A stretch of 62,537 bases of DNA, taken from contig JAFUVF010000059.1 in assembly GCA_017483735.1 (NCBI GenBank), forward strand, positions 1 through 62,537. The letters run 5' to 3'. A program made the position numbers and the translations under genes. Shown here one piece after another: positions 33,461 through 41,356 of the stretch; positions within the stretch are counted from its first letter, which is position 1, and each line of letters begins with the position of its first letter. This DNA is from Lachnospiraceae bacterium (GTDB lineage: Bacteria > Bacillota > Clostridia > Lachnospirales > Lachnospiraceae). Under the pieces are notes generated by a model. That model saw nothing but the letters and a program-made list of their open reading frames with translations. It was not told the DNA's origin and searched no databases.

Positions 33461-34291
33461 ATGAAAAGAATAGTCACGATTCAGGATATATCCTGTGTGG
33501 GAAAATGCTCCATAACCGTTGCGCTTCCCATTATTTCCGCAATGGGTACGGAGACCGCCATACTGCCTACTGCCGTGCTGTCCACACACACAATGTTTAC
33601 CGGCTTTACGGTAAAAGATTTGCAGGATCAGATTGAGCCAATTTCCGCCCATTGGAAATCGCAAAAAATAAATTTCGATTTGATTTATACCGGGTATTTG
33701 GCAAACAAAGAGCAAATCGAACTGGTAAAGCAGTTTTTCAAGGAGTTCGGAAGCGGTGATGTGCTAAAGTTTGTAGACCCTGCCATGGCGGACAACGGTG
33801 CTCTGTACTGGGGCTTTGATGAGGAATTTGCAAAGACCATGGCTTCACTCTGCGGGGAGGCGGATATCATAGTTCCCAATCTCACAGAGGCGTGCTTTAT
33901 GACTGATACTCCATACAGAACCGACTATGACATCGAATATATACACGCAACTCTCAAAAAGCTTGCGGCTCTGGGTACGAAGAAATATGTGGTAATAACC
34001 GGCGTTTCCGAGGATGTATCACAGGCAGGCTTTACAGGTCTTGATGTAGAAACCGGAGAATTCTTTACATACGGGCATGACCGGATTGACAAGCTCTATC
34101 ACGGCACCGGGGATATTTTTGCAAGCGTTACCGTGGGAGCCTTAGAAAGAGATTATAATATTTACGATGCGCTTAAGCTTGCCGCCGACTTTACGAAGGA
34201 CTGCGTGGCGGAAACTCTGGAGAACGACCCCGAAAAAACTTATGGGGTAGATTTTGAAGCAGTACTTCCTAGTCTGATTAACAAGCTGTAA
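33461..34291 (+). CDS. pdxY: Pyridoxal/pyridoxamine kinase
   Basis: This protein has 276 residues. The start at 33461 (MKRIVTIQDISCVGKCS) is chosen for AAAGGAG. It belongs to the ribokinase-like PdxK/PdxY family: LPTAVLSTHT, LVDPAMADNG-like segment (FVDPAMADNGALY), IVPNLTEACF and the anion hole GTGDIFASV. It makes pyridoxal phosphate from B6 vitamers. Next door is a PLP-homeostasis gene and then the encapsulated PLP-dependent desulfurase, and the nearby sulfur operons hold several more PLP enzymes. Confidence 0.9.
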   Translation: MKRIVTIQDISCVGKCSITVALPIISAMGTETAILPTAVLSTHTMFTGFTVKDLQDQIEPISAHWKSQKINFDLIYTGYLANKEQIELVKQFFKEFGSGDVLKFVDPAMADNGALYWGFDEEFAKTMASLCGEADIIVPNLTEACFMTDTPYRTDYDIEYIHATLKKLAALGTKKYVVITGVSEDVSQAGFTGLDVETGEFFTYGHDRIDKLYHGTGDIFASVTVGALERDYNIYDALKLAADFTKDCVAETLENDPEKTYGVDFEAVLPSLINKL

Positions 34292-34332
34292 AAACAACAT
34301 ATACTTCCTCCATATAATACCATATGTTTTGT

Positions 34333-34387
34333 TTGAAAAAGGCAATAGCATGTGGTATTATGACATAGAATTTTATAATATTATGTC
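34333..34387 (+). promoter_or_regulatory. Promoter and dyad upstream of yggS
   Basis: TTGAAA (34333-34338) and TATTAT (34356-34361) have a 17-base spacer. An inverted repeat GACATA (34362-34367)/TATGTC (34382-34387) spans the likely start site and may bind a regulator. Confidence 0.55.
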
Positions 34388-34422
34388 GTTATTAGTGTCA
34401 TAAATTGTGTCAGGAGCTTAAA

Positions 34423-35142
34423 ATGCAGAATAAAAATAAATCAGAACTTAATATCGAAAGGAACTTGTGTCAGGTTAATAGCAATATTTCCAAAGCCTGT
34501 AAACGGGCAAATAGAAATACAGATGATATTATATTATGCGCCGTGAGTAAGACAAAGCCCCTTTCGGATATCGAAACCGCCCTCTCCTGCGGTCAGCATA
34601 TCTTCGGCGAAAATTATGTTCAGGAGCTTACGTCAAAATATGATGTACTTGGTGATAAAGCCGAGTGGCATATGATAGGGCACTTGCAAAGAAACAAGGT
34701 TAAGTATATAATAGGTAAGGTTTCGTTGATTCACTCCGTGGATTCTATACAGCTTGCGGAAACCATTGAAAAAGAGAGTGCAAAGAGAGACCTTGTCACT
34801 GATATATTATTGGAAGTAAATATTGCAGGGGAAGATAGTAAGTTCGGATTCACACCGGAAAGCACACCGGATGCAGTCGTAGTTATCTCTCATTATCCCC
34901 ATGTACGCATAAGAGGTCTTATGACCTCCGCCCCCTATACGGAAGATCCCGAGAGCAACCGTCTGTATTTCAGAGATTTAAGAAAGCTCTTCGACGGAAT
35001 CGGACGTCTTAACATACCGAATGTGAGCATGGATATTCTCTCCATGGGAATGACAGGCGACTATGAGGTTGCTGTGGAGGAGGGCTCCACAATGGTACGT
35101 GTGGGTACCGGTATCTTCGGCGCCAGAGATTATCATATTTAA
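34423..35142 (+). CDS. YggS-family PLP homeostasis protein
   Basis: This protein has 239 residues. The start at 34423 follows an AGGAG site. It belongs to the PLPBP/YggS family: LCAVSKTKPLSDIE carries the PLP-binding lysine, FGENYVQEL and WHMIGHLQRNKVKYI follow, and the barrel ends with LSMGMTGDYEVAVEEGSTMVRVG. It binds PLP without known catalysis and buffers the cofactor pool. It lies between the PLP kinase gene and the ThiS-ThiF-encapsulin operon. Confidence 0.92.
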   Translation: MQNKNKSELNIERNLCQVNSNISKACKRANRNTDDIILCAVSKTKPLSDIETALSCGQHIFGENYVQELTSKYDVLGDKAEWHMIGHLQRNKVKYIIGKVSLIHSVDSIQLAETIEKESAKRDLVTDILLEVNIAGEDSKFGFTPESTPDAVVVISHYPHVRIRGLMTSAPYTEDPESNRLYFRDLRKLFDGIGRLNIPNVSMDILSMGMTGDYEVAVEEGSTMVRVGTGIFGARDYHI

Positions 35143-35164
35143 TCCCATTTTTTCCAATTAAATA

Positions 35165-35193
35165 TTGACAAGTTATTCCTATCGTTGTACTAT
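35165..35193 (+). promoter_or_regulatory. Sulfur-regulon promoter A (encapsulin operon)
   Basis: TTGACA (35165-35170) and TACTAT (35188-35193) enclose a 17-base spacer with TTCCTATCG, the left half of the operator seen whole at the two other sulfur promoters. A second TTCCTAT (35214-35220) lies 38 bases downstream, as in those promoters. The right half here is degenerate (CGTTG in place of AGGAG), suggesting weaker binding. Confidence 0.75.
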
Positions 35194-35283
35194 ATTTTAA
35201 ATAAACAATATCATTCCTATGTGTTTAGTATGAATTAGGGTGACCACATAAGTGGAGCAATAATGTAATAATAGGAGGCTGAT

Positions 35284-36804
35284 ATGACAGACATTGCAGA
35301 AAATACGGGCGTAACGGTTCTGATAGCTGCGACGCTCCGCACCTTTACCGACAGGATTCCCGAGTTTACCGTGGAGGCAGGAAGTGTATCCGAGGTTATA
35401 GATATACTCTCCTCTGAGTATCCGGACATAAGAAAGGTACTTTTGGATGATGACGGAAATATCCGTGATTTCATAAATATATATATAAACGACCGAAGCA
35501 TAAGGGAGCTCAAAGGACTCCGCAGTGCATTAAAGAGTGGAGATACTCTTCTTCTGCTTCCGGCAATGGCGGGCGGAAGCGGCGAAAACCCGAAAATTCG
35601 CCCAAAGGAGCGCATCAGGAACGAAAGCATAATACCCGATGCAAGATATAAGGAGATTAAGCTCGACGACAAGCAGATTTCCAGATACAACAACCATTTG
35701 CAGCTCAAAGATATCAGCGTAAAGGGTCAGAAGCGCATTATGGCTTCAAAGGTGCTTATCGCAGGACTTGGAGCTCTGGGTGGTGTGGTTGCACAGAATC
35801 TTGCCGCAGCCGGCGTCGGCACTATAGGCATTGCGGATTTTGACAAGGTGGACTTGAATAATCTCCAGACCCAGATAATCCACAGCACCCGTGATGTAGG
35901 AAGACCCAAGGCTGCCTCCGTAAAGGATGCAATAAAGCGTATGAATCCCTTGATAAATACCGTTGTTCATCAGGAGAGGCTTTCTGCGGACAACATTTCG
36001 GAGATAATCTCCGGTTATGATATCGTTGTGGACGCAACTGATAATTATGTCTCGAGATACCTTATAAACGATGCCTGTGTGCTGTCCGGAAAGCCGGTGG
36101 TCTACGGCGCTATGTATCAGTTTGAGGGACTTGTGAGTGTATTTGACGGAGTAAAGGGGCCTTGCTTCAGATGTCAGTTCCCCTCTCCTCCCCCGGAAGG
36201 GCTTGTTCCCACCTGCTCATCCTCGGGCACGGAAACTCCGCTTCCCGGAACCGTGGGAAGCCTTATGGCAAACGAGGTTATCAAGCTTATTACCGGCAAG
36301 GGCGAGGTGCTTGTCGGCAAGATACTTGCTATCGATATATGGAATCTGTCTTTTAGAAAGTCCGATGTAATAAAGGATGCAGGCTGTGCGGTCTGCGGTA
36401 AGCGCCCTACTGTCACAAGCGTCGAGGAGATTGATTATGAGGACTTCTGCGGTCTCAAGCGCCTTGATGAGGAAGAGCCCGTTGAAAGCCTCGACCCCCA
36501 GGAGTTTGCAAGACGGCTTGCAGGCGGCGCTCCTTTGACAATAATAGATGTAAGAGAGCCCCATGAGCGCTCCATTCTGCGCTTCCCCGATGCAATCTAC
36601 ATTCCCATCGGACAGCTTGCAAGACGCCAGAATGAGCTTGACCCAGAGGTGGATACCGTATTCATCTGCAAGGAGGGCAAGCGCAGCGCTTTTGCGATAA
36701 GAACCTTGAGGGAAGCCGGGTATACCGGTCCCTGCTACAATTTGAAGGGAGGCTTGGATGCCTCAGCGGAAATCGTGCTTCCGAATGAGGGAGCCTGGTT
36801 GTAA
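35284..36804 (+). CDS. MoaD/ThiS-ThiF/MoeB-rhodanese fusion protein
   Basis: This 506-residue protein joins three parts of a sulfur-carrier system. Residues 1-98: MoaD/ThiS-like beta-grasp ending AMAGG, with Gly97-Gly98 followed by more chain. About 125-400: E1-like domain (GLGALGGVVAQNLAAAGVG, FDKVDLNNLQTQ, zinc Cys pairs CFRCQF and CAVCGK, catalytic Cys311 in VPTCSSSG). About 405-506: rhodanese with Cys462 in ICKEGKRS. It resembles MoeZ-type proteins with a carrier added in front. First gene of the encapsulin operon, it probably handles sulfur released by the encapsulated desulfurase. Confidence 0.9.
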   Translation: MTDIAENTGVTVLIAATLRTFTDRIPEFTVEAGSVSEVIDILSSEYPDIRKVLLDDDGNIRDFINIYINDRSIRELKGLRSALKSGDTLLLLPAMAGGSGENPKIRPKERIRNESIIPDARYKEIKLDDKQISRYNNHLQLKDISVKGQKRIMASKVLIAGLGALGGVVAQNLAAAGVGTIGIADFDKVDLNNLQTQIIHSTRDVGRPKAASVKDAIKRMNPLINTVVHQERLSADNISEIISGYDIVVDATDNYVSRYLINDACVLSGKPVVYGAMYQFEGLVSVFDGVKGPCFRCQFPSPPPEGLVPTCSSSGTETPLPGTVGSLMANEVIKLITGKGEVLVGKILAIDIWNLSFRKSDVIKDAGCAVCGKRPTVTSVEEIDYEDFCGLKRLDEEEPVESLDPQEFARRLAGGAPLTIIDVREPHERSILRFPDAIYIPIGQLARRQNELDPEVDTVFICKEGKRSAFAIRTLREAGYTGPCYNLKGGLDASAEIVLPNEGAWL

Positions 36805-36808
36805 ATCT

Positions 36809-36876
36809 GCGCATGAGCTTCTCCTTGAAGCTCATAAGCGCTTGATTTATAACCGCCAACGTCCGTGTTGGTGGTT
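36809..36876 (+). promoter_or_regulatory. Two tandem hairpins upstream of the encapsulin gene
   Basis: Hairpin 1 spans 36809-36841 (GCGC plus ATGAGCTTC pairing with GAAGCTCAT and GCGC). Hairpin 2 pairs AACCGCCAAC (36851-36860) with GTTGGTGGTT (36867-36876). Neither is followed by a T run, so they are not classic terminators. They probably set RNA processing or stability, giving a stable shell and cargo transcript. Confidence 0.6.
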
Positions 36877-36926
36877 GTAATAAAATGTAAGATGTCCTAT
36901 GCCGGGGCATCAGATAGGAGGAAAAT

Positions 36927-37880
36927 ATGGCAAAGGAAGAACAGGGCATCAATGCATTGAGCCCACAAGCGGCGTATAATCTCGCCAACATTACGAAAAC
37001 AAGACCTCAGTACGGTGCGCTCACACCCAAGTGGCTGCCGAGACTTCTCGAGTTCAAGGGACTCGAAACCGGGATTTACCGTGTGAACAGGGTTGTTGAG
37101 GGAGAGACCCCCCTTGATGTACTCTGCTCCCAGACCAAGAAGTCTGACATTATCCCCGACGGATATGTTGAGTACGAATTGCAGCCCAGAGAGTACAGGC
37201 TTAATTCCATCTCCACGATTATCAACGTAAACACCGCCGTGGAGGATGTGTATTCCGCACCCTACGATCAGGTTCAGGAGCAGCTTGCTCTTGCAATCGA
37301 CTCTTTGAGAGAACGTCAGGAGAGCCAGCTTATAAACAATGATGATTACGGGCTTTTAAAGAATGTACCCGAAAAGCAGCACATTCAGACCATCCGTGCC
37401 GACGGAAGACCTACTCCGGACGACTTAGACGAGCTTATCAGCAAGGTATGGAAGGAGCCTTCCTTCTTCTTAGCTCATCCCCGTGCCATTGCCGCATTTG
37501 AGAGAGAGTGCACAAGACGCGGTGTTCCCCCTGTTACAGCAAATATCGCAGGCGGAACCTTCATTCTCTGGAGAGGAATTCCCCTTATACCTACGGACAA
37601 GCTTCTTGTGGACGGCGTGAAGAACCCCGAGAGCCAGAGCGGCAAGACCAATATACTTCTCGTTCGTACCGGCGAGGCAAAGCGCGGTGTCGTAGGCTTG
37701 TATCAGGCAGGCTTAAAGAACGAGCATTCCAGAGGTCTGTCCGTTCGTTTCCGCGGTATTGATGACAAGGGAGTTGCTTCCTATCTTCTTTCCCTCTACT
37801 GCTCCGCAGCAATCCTTGCTGATGATGCTATAGCAGTGCTTGAGGATGTAGAGGTAGGTGAATACTATGATTACGATTGA
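36927..37880 (+). CDS. Family 2A encapsulin shell protein (SrpI-like)
   Basis: This 317-residue HK97-fold protein self-assembles into a nanocompartment. It matches family 2A encapsulins: the N-terminal arm INALSPQAAYNLANITKTRPQ, WLPRLLEFKGLETGIYRVNRV, and the P/A-domain segments LRERQESQLINNDDYGLL, FFLAHPRAIAAFERECTRRG and RGLSVRFRGIDDKGVASYLLSLYCS. There is no cyclic-nucleotide-binding insert, so it is 2A and not 2B. A strong AGGAGG site precedes the ATG. The cargo gene overlaps its end by 14 bases. Family 2A shells of other bacteria hold cysteine desulfurase and store elemental sulfur. Confidence 0.93.
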   Translation: MAKEEQGINALSPQAAYNLANITKTRPQYGALTPKWLPRLLEFKGLETGIYRVNRVVEGETPLDVLCSQTKKSDIIPDGYVEYELQPREYRLNSISTIINVNTAVEDVYSAPYDQVQEQLALAIDSLRERQESQLINNDDYGLLKNVPEKQHIQTIRADGRPTPDDLDELISKVWKEPSFFLAHPRAIAAFERECTRRGVPPVTANIAGGTFILWRGIPLIPTDKLLVDGVKNPESQSGKTNILLVRTGEAKRGVVGLYQAGLKNEHSRGLSVRFRGIDDKGVASYLLSLYCSAAILADDAIAVLEDVEVGEYYDYD

Positions 37881-39621
37881 TGAAAATGCTTATGGTGTTC
37901 CCAGTGCGGAGAGCTTAGAGGCTATGGCAAACGAGCTTTTCCCCGATTTGATTCAGTCTGAGTACTCCGCTCCCTCAGAGGAGTTTATTCCAGACTGGCT
38001 CATTCCCGATGACACATTCTCGGGAAAGGTACCATCTACGGGAAGCGCCGGCGAATATGCGGGAGCTTATGCGCCCAATGTGTATTCGGAGGCAGAGGGG
38101 TACGAAGCCGCAAAGCAGATTGACTATCCCACGTCCCTTACAGGCGATGAGCTCCTCGGAAAGCAGGAAATCATCCCACAGGGTGCAAATGTGGACAGCT
38201 TCGGCTCACTCCTTACGGATACGCCTTCATATGCGGCTCCATCCACAGGGGGACTTGAAGGTCTCGTACCGGAGGCGGCAAATCCCGGCTTCGGCGCAGG
38301 CGAGATTGTTGTGGGTGTCAGACAGCCCGAGAAGGCTCCTGCCGCTTCCTCTCTTGATGAGGAATTTCGTACAGGGCACTCCTCCGTAAACAGGAACAGC
38401 AGCATAATAATAGGAAGCAAGAACTTACAGCAGATACGGGACGATTTCCCTATTTTGCAGGAAAAGGTAAACGGCTATCCTCTCGTATGGCTCGACAACG
38501 GCGCCACAACACAGCGTCCGAATGCGGTAATAGACAGGCTTGACTACTACTACCGCCATGAGAACTCCAATGTACACAGGGGCGCTCATGAGCTTGCGGC
38601 ACGCTCCACCGATGCATATGAGAATGCAAGGCAGACGGTTGCAGACTTCATAGGCGCTCCCTCCAAGGATGATATCATCTTTGTGCGAGGCACCACGGAA
38701 GGAATAAACCTTGTGGCTCACTCATATGTTAAGCCCACCTTACAGCCCGGCGACGAGATAATCGTATCCATACTAGAGCACCATGCAAATATAGTGCCCT
38801 GGCAGATAATTGCCGCAGAAACCGGCGCAGTGCTCAAGGTAATTCCCTGTGATGATTCCGGGCAGCTCATTCTTTCGGAATATGAGAAGCTCTTTACCAG
38901 GCAGACGAAATTCGTCTCCGTGACGCAGGTATCAAACGTACTCGGTACTGTCACTCCAATCCATGAGATAATACAGCTTGCGCACAAGCATGGCGTGAGG
39001 ATTCTCGTAGACGGAGCCCAGTCCGTGGCACATATGCCCGTGAACGTATCTGCCCTTGATGCCGATTTCTTCGTGTTCTCAGGACACAAGATTTTCGCTC
39101 CCACGGGAATAGGCGCAGTTTACGGCAAAAAGGAGCTGCTTGCCGCTGCAAAGCCCTATCACGGCGGCGGAAATATGATAAAGGATGTTACCTTTGAGCG
39201 CACTATCTACAATCCCGCTCCGAACAAATTCGAGGCCGGCACCGGAAGCATCGCTGATGCGGTAGGTCTTGGGGCAGCCCTTGAATATCTCAACAAGATA
39301 GGCATGCCTTCGGTGAACGCATGGGAGCAGGAATTATTGCAGTATGGACTTTCTGAGCTTAAGAAGGTGCACGGTCTGCATCTTGTAGGCACGGCGGCAC
39401 ATAAGGCAAGCGCTCTCGCCTTCAAGCTGGACGGCTATTCGGATGATGAGGTAGGCGCAAGGCTCAATAATTACGGCATTGCAGTCCGCACCGGACATCA
39501 CTGCGCACAGCCGGTATTGAGACGCTTTGGACTGGAGAGCACGGTTCGTCCCACAATAGCGCTGTATAATTCTCCTGATGATATAGATGCGCTTGTAAGG
39601 GCACTTAAGACCTTTGCGTAG
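37867..39621 (+). CDS. Encapsulin cargo cysteine desulfurase (SufS-like) with long targeting domain
   Basis: This protein has 584 residues; ATG at 37867 has AGGTG six bases upstream. Residues 1-185 form an extension rich in Pro, Ser, Gly, Ala and Glu with short conserved-looking stretches (GVPSAESLEAMANELFPDL, NPGFGAGEIVVGVRQ), typical of the disordered cargo domain of family 2A systems. Residues 186-584 are a SufS-type cysteine desulfurase: WLDNGATTQRP, NVHRGAHELA, PLP lysine Lys408 in FSGHKIFAP and catalytic Cys546 in TGHHCAQPV. It frees sulfur from cysteine as persulfide inside the shell. Confidence 0.93.
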   Translation: MITIDENAYGVPSAESLEAMANELFPDLIQSEYSAPSEEFIPDWLIPDDTFSGKVPSTGSAGEYAGAYAPNVYSEAEGYEAAKQIDYPTSLTGDELLGKQEIIPQGANVDSFGSLLTDTPSYAAPSTGGLEGLVPEAANPGFGAGEIVVGVRQPEKAPAASSLDEEFRTGHSSVNRNSSIIIGSKNLQQIRDDFPILQEKVNGYPLVWLDNGATTQRPNAVIDRLDYYYRHENSNVHRGAHELAARSTDAYENARQTVADFIGAPSKDDIIFVRGTTEGINLVAHSYVKPTLQPGDEIIVSILEHHANIVPWQIIAAETGAVLKVIPCDDSGQLILSEYEKLFTRQTKFVSVTQVSNVLGTVTPIHEIIQLAHKHGVRILVDGAQSVAHMPVNVSALDADFFVFSGHKIFAPTGIGAVYGKKELLAAAKPYHGGGNMIKDVTFERTIYNPAPNKFEAGTGSIADAVGLGAALEYLNKIGMPSVNAWEQELLQYGLSELKKVHGLHLVGTAAHKASALAFKLDGYSDDEVGARLNNYGIAVRTGHHCAQPVLRRFGLESTVRPTIALYNSPDDIDALVRALKTFA

Positions 39622-39650
39622 AAGCACATAAATAACACGAGATATTAAAA

Positions 39651-39677
39651 CAGGAGTCGGAATAAATCCGGCTCCTG
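39651..39677. terminator. Bidirectional intrinsic terminator
   Basis: CAGGAGTCGGA (39651-39661) pairs with TCCGGCTCCTG (39667-39677) with one G-T pair. CTTTTATTT follows on the plus strand and TTTTAAT on the minus strand, so it ends both the encapsulin operon and the convergent phosphofructokinase gene. Confidence 0.85.
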
Positions 39678-39705
39678 CTTTTATTTCATATGAAAATACT
39701 ATTTA

Positions 39706-40980
39706 TCAGCCCTGATTCATAAAGAGCTTGTAAAGATCCTTATAGCCCTTGGTATCCATGGTAAGGTGTCTGGGAAGACCATCCACCATCATTGGCGCAT
39801 AATCGCCCTGGATAAGAGGCTTTAAATAGCTGATAAACTCGTCGGTAACATAGTCCCCTTCCTTGTTTATCCAATCCCTCGGGACAAGCTTTTCATCGTT
39901 TGCAATGCGGTGAACATCATATACACCGGTGGTTGACTGATAAGGGTCATCGGAAAGTCGGTCGATGACTACCATTACGCCGGAGATTCCCTCGTCCGCA
40001 GCCTTAATTGCGGCACCGCCCACCATAAACGCCTCGTTTATATCAACCCTGGAAGCAAGGTGGGATGCGGAACGCTGCAAGGTTGAAAACTCAACGGAAC
40101 GTGTCTTGCAGCCAAGCTTCTCGTTTACAACCTGTGCAAGATAAGCGGCGGTTCCTGTCATCTGGATATGCCCGAAAGCATCCTCGGTGTTGCTGCCTGC
40201 GGTATACTGGCAGATGTACTTGCCGTCCTTGTCCTTGATACCCTCTGAAACTACTGCAACGACAACATCCTTCTTCTTTAAAAGAGCCTCTGTCTTCTTC
40301 ACAAACTTGTCAATATTGAAGGCAAGCTCCGGAAGGAAGATAAGGTCGGGACCGTCGCAGTCCTCGGTCTTTGCAAGAGCCGTCGAACCGGTAAGCCAGC
40401 CAGCGTTCCTTCCCATTACCTCTATGATCGTAACATTCTTCTTCTGATATGAGAAGCCAAGACAATCTCTTATTATCTCCTTTGTGGAGGTTGCGATATA
40501 CTTGGCTGCGGAGCCATAGCCGGGAGTATGGTCTGTAAGGGCAAGGTCATTGTCTATGGTCTTGGGGCAGCCGATAAATCTCTGGGTAGCGCCGGTAATT
40601 ATTGCATAATCGGAAAGCTTCTTTATGGTATCCATCGAATCGTTTCCGCCGATATAGATGAATACTTCGATATCCATCTCGTCGAGAAGACTGAATATCT
40701 TCTCATATATTGCCCTGTCCTCATGGATTGCAGGGAGCTTGAAACGGCAGGTTCCCAAAAAAGCTGAAGGTGTTCTCTTAAGAAGCTCAAGATCCAGCTC
40801 GTTCTTTATATAATCAGCCAAATCGACATACTGCTTCTCAAGAAAGCCCTGTATGCCGTATCTCATACCGTAAACCTTTGTAAAGCCTCTGTCCATTGCG
40901 GTCTTGAACACGCCTGCGAGGGACGAATTGATGACTGCGGTGGGTCCGCCGGACTGTCCTACTAAAACATTACCTTTCAT
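39706..40980 (-). CDS. 6-phosphofructokinase, pyrophosphate-type
   Basis: This 424-residue phosphofructokinase A superfamily enzyme phosphorylates fructose 6-phosphate. GQSGGPTAVINSS starts the fold. GGNDSMDT, with Asp in the position occupied by Gly in ATP enzymes, and PKTIDNDLALTDHTPG point to pyrophosphate as donor. MGRNAGWLTGSTAL and EFSTLQRSASHLAS are further active-site regions. Asn for the usual first Asp of GGDDS is slightly unusual. It is transcribed alone from the promoter at 41028-41056. Confidence 0.88.
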   Translation of the reverse strand: MKGNVLVGQSGGPTAVINSSLAGVFKTAMDRGFTKVYGMRYGIQGFLEKQYVDLADYIKNELDLELLKRTPSAFLGTCRFKLPAIHEDRAIYEKIFSLLDEMDIEVFIYIGGNDSMDTIKKLSDYAIITGATQRFIGCPKTIDNDLALTDHTPGYGSAAKYIATSTKEIIRDCLGFSYQKKNVTIIEVMGRNAGWLTGSTALAKTEDCDGPDLIFLPELAFNIDKFVKKTEALLKKKDVVVAVVSEGIKDKDGKYICQYTAGSNTEDAFGHIQMTGTAAYLAQVVNEKLGCKTRSVEFSTLQRSASHLASRVDINEAFMVGGAAIKAADEGISGVMVVIDRLSDDPYQSTTGVYDVHRIANDEKLVPRDWINKEGDYVTDEFISYLKPLIQGDYAPMMVDGLPRHLTMDTKGYKDLYKLFMNQG

Positions 40981-41027
40981 AATTAAATATCCTCCGTAGC
41001 ATAAATGTAAAATTTATATCATTTCTT

Positions 41028-41056
41028 ATACTATCCGCTTTTTGGCAATACGTCAA
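41028..41056 (-). promoter_or_regulatory. Promoter of the phosphofructokinase gene
   Basis: TTGACG (41051-41056) and TAGTAT (41028-41033) on the minus strand have a 17-base spacer and lie about 50 bases before the start codon. Confidence 0.7.
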
Positions 41057-41099
41057 GATGTGAGTTATAAAAGTGATGTTCCAATCTTCTCAATATGTT

Positions 41100-41131
41100 A
41101 AATAAGGGAGAGCTTTTGCTCTCCCTTATTT
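41100..41131 (-). terminator. Intrinsic terminator after the tRNA genes
   Basis: A fourteen-base perfect stem AAATAAGGGAGAGC/GCTCTCCCTTATTT with a four-base loop lies just past the 3' end of tRNA-Met. Its T-rich arm serves the minus strand. Confidence 0.85.
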
Positions 41132-41136
41132 AACAT

Positions 41137-41209
41137 AGCGAGGGGGAGATTCGAACTCCCGACACCACGGGTATGAACCGTGTGCTCTAGCCAACTGAGC
41201 TACCTCGCC
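41137..41209 (-). tRNA. tRNA-Met (CAT)
   Basis: This 73-base cloverleaf has acceptor stem GGCGAGG/CCTCGCT, D-loop AGCTCAGTTGGCTAGAGC, anticodon loop with CAT between CACGG and CCGTG, and T-arm GGGAGTTCGAATCTCCC. The 3' CCA is not encoded. The first pair is G-U, not the C-A mismatch of initiator tRNA, so it is probably elongator Met; tRNA-Ile2 with a modified anticodon cannot be fully excluded. Confidence 0.9.
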
Positions 41210-41216
41210 ATAAAAT

Positions 41217-41289
41217 TGGGACCTATAGGGCTCGAACATATGACCCTCTGCTTGTAAGGCAGATGCTCTCCCAGCTGAGCTAAGATCCC
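41217..41289 (-). tRNA. tRNA-Val (TAC)
   Basis: This 73-base cloverleaf has acceptor GGGATCT/AGGTCCC, D-loop TAGCTCAGCTGGGAGAGC, anticodon arm CTGCCTTACAAGCAG (anticodon TAC) and T-loop TTCGAGC. It lies eight bases before tRNA-Met and just after argS on the same strand, so all may share a transcript. Confidence 0.92.
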
Positions 41290-41356
41290 ATTCAGATCGA
41301 CTTAATACCGACTTGAATACTATACTATTTTTGAGCCTTTTTGTCAACAGCTATTT

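Noticed and set aside
41126..41347. Open frame of 73 codons on the minus strand
   Set aside because: It runs through tRNA-Met and tRNA-Val; the open frame is a by-product of tRNA sequence.
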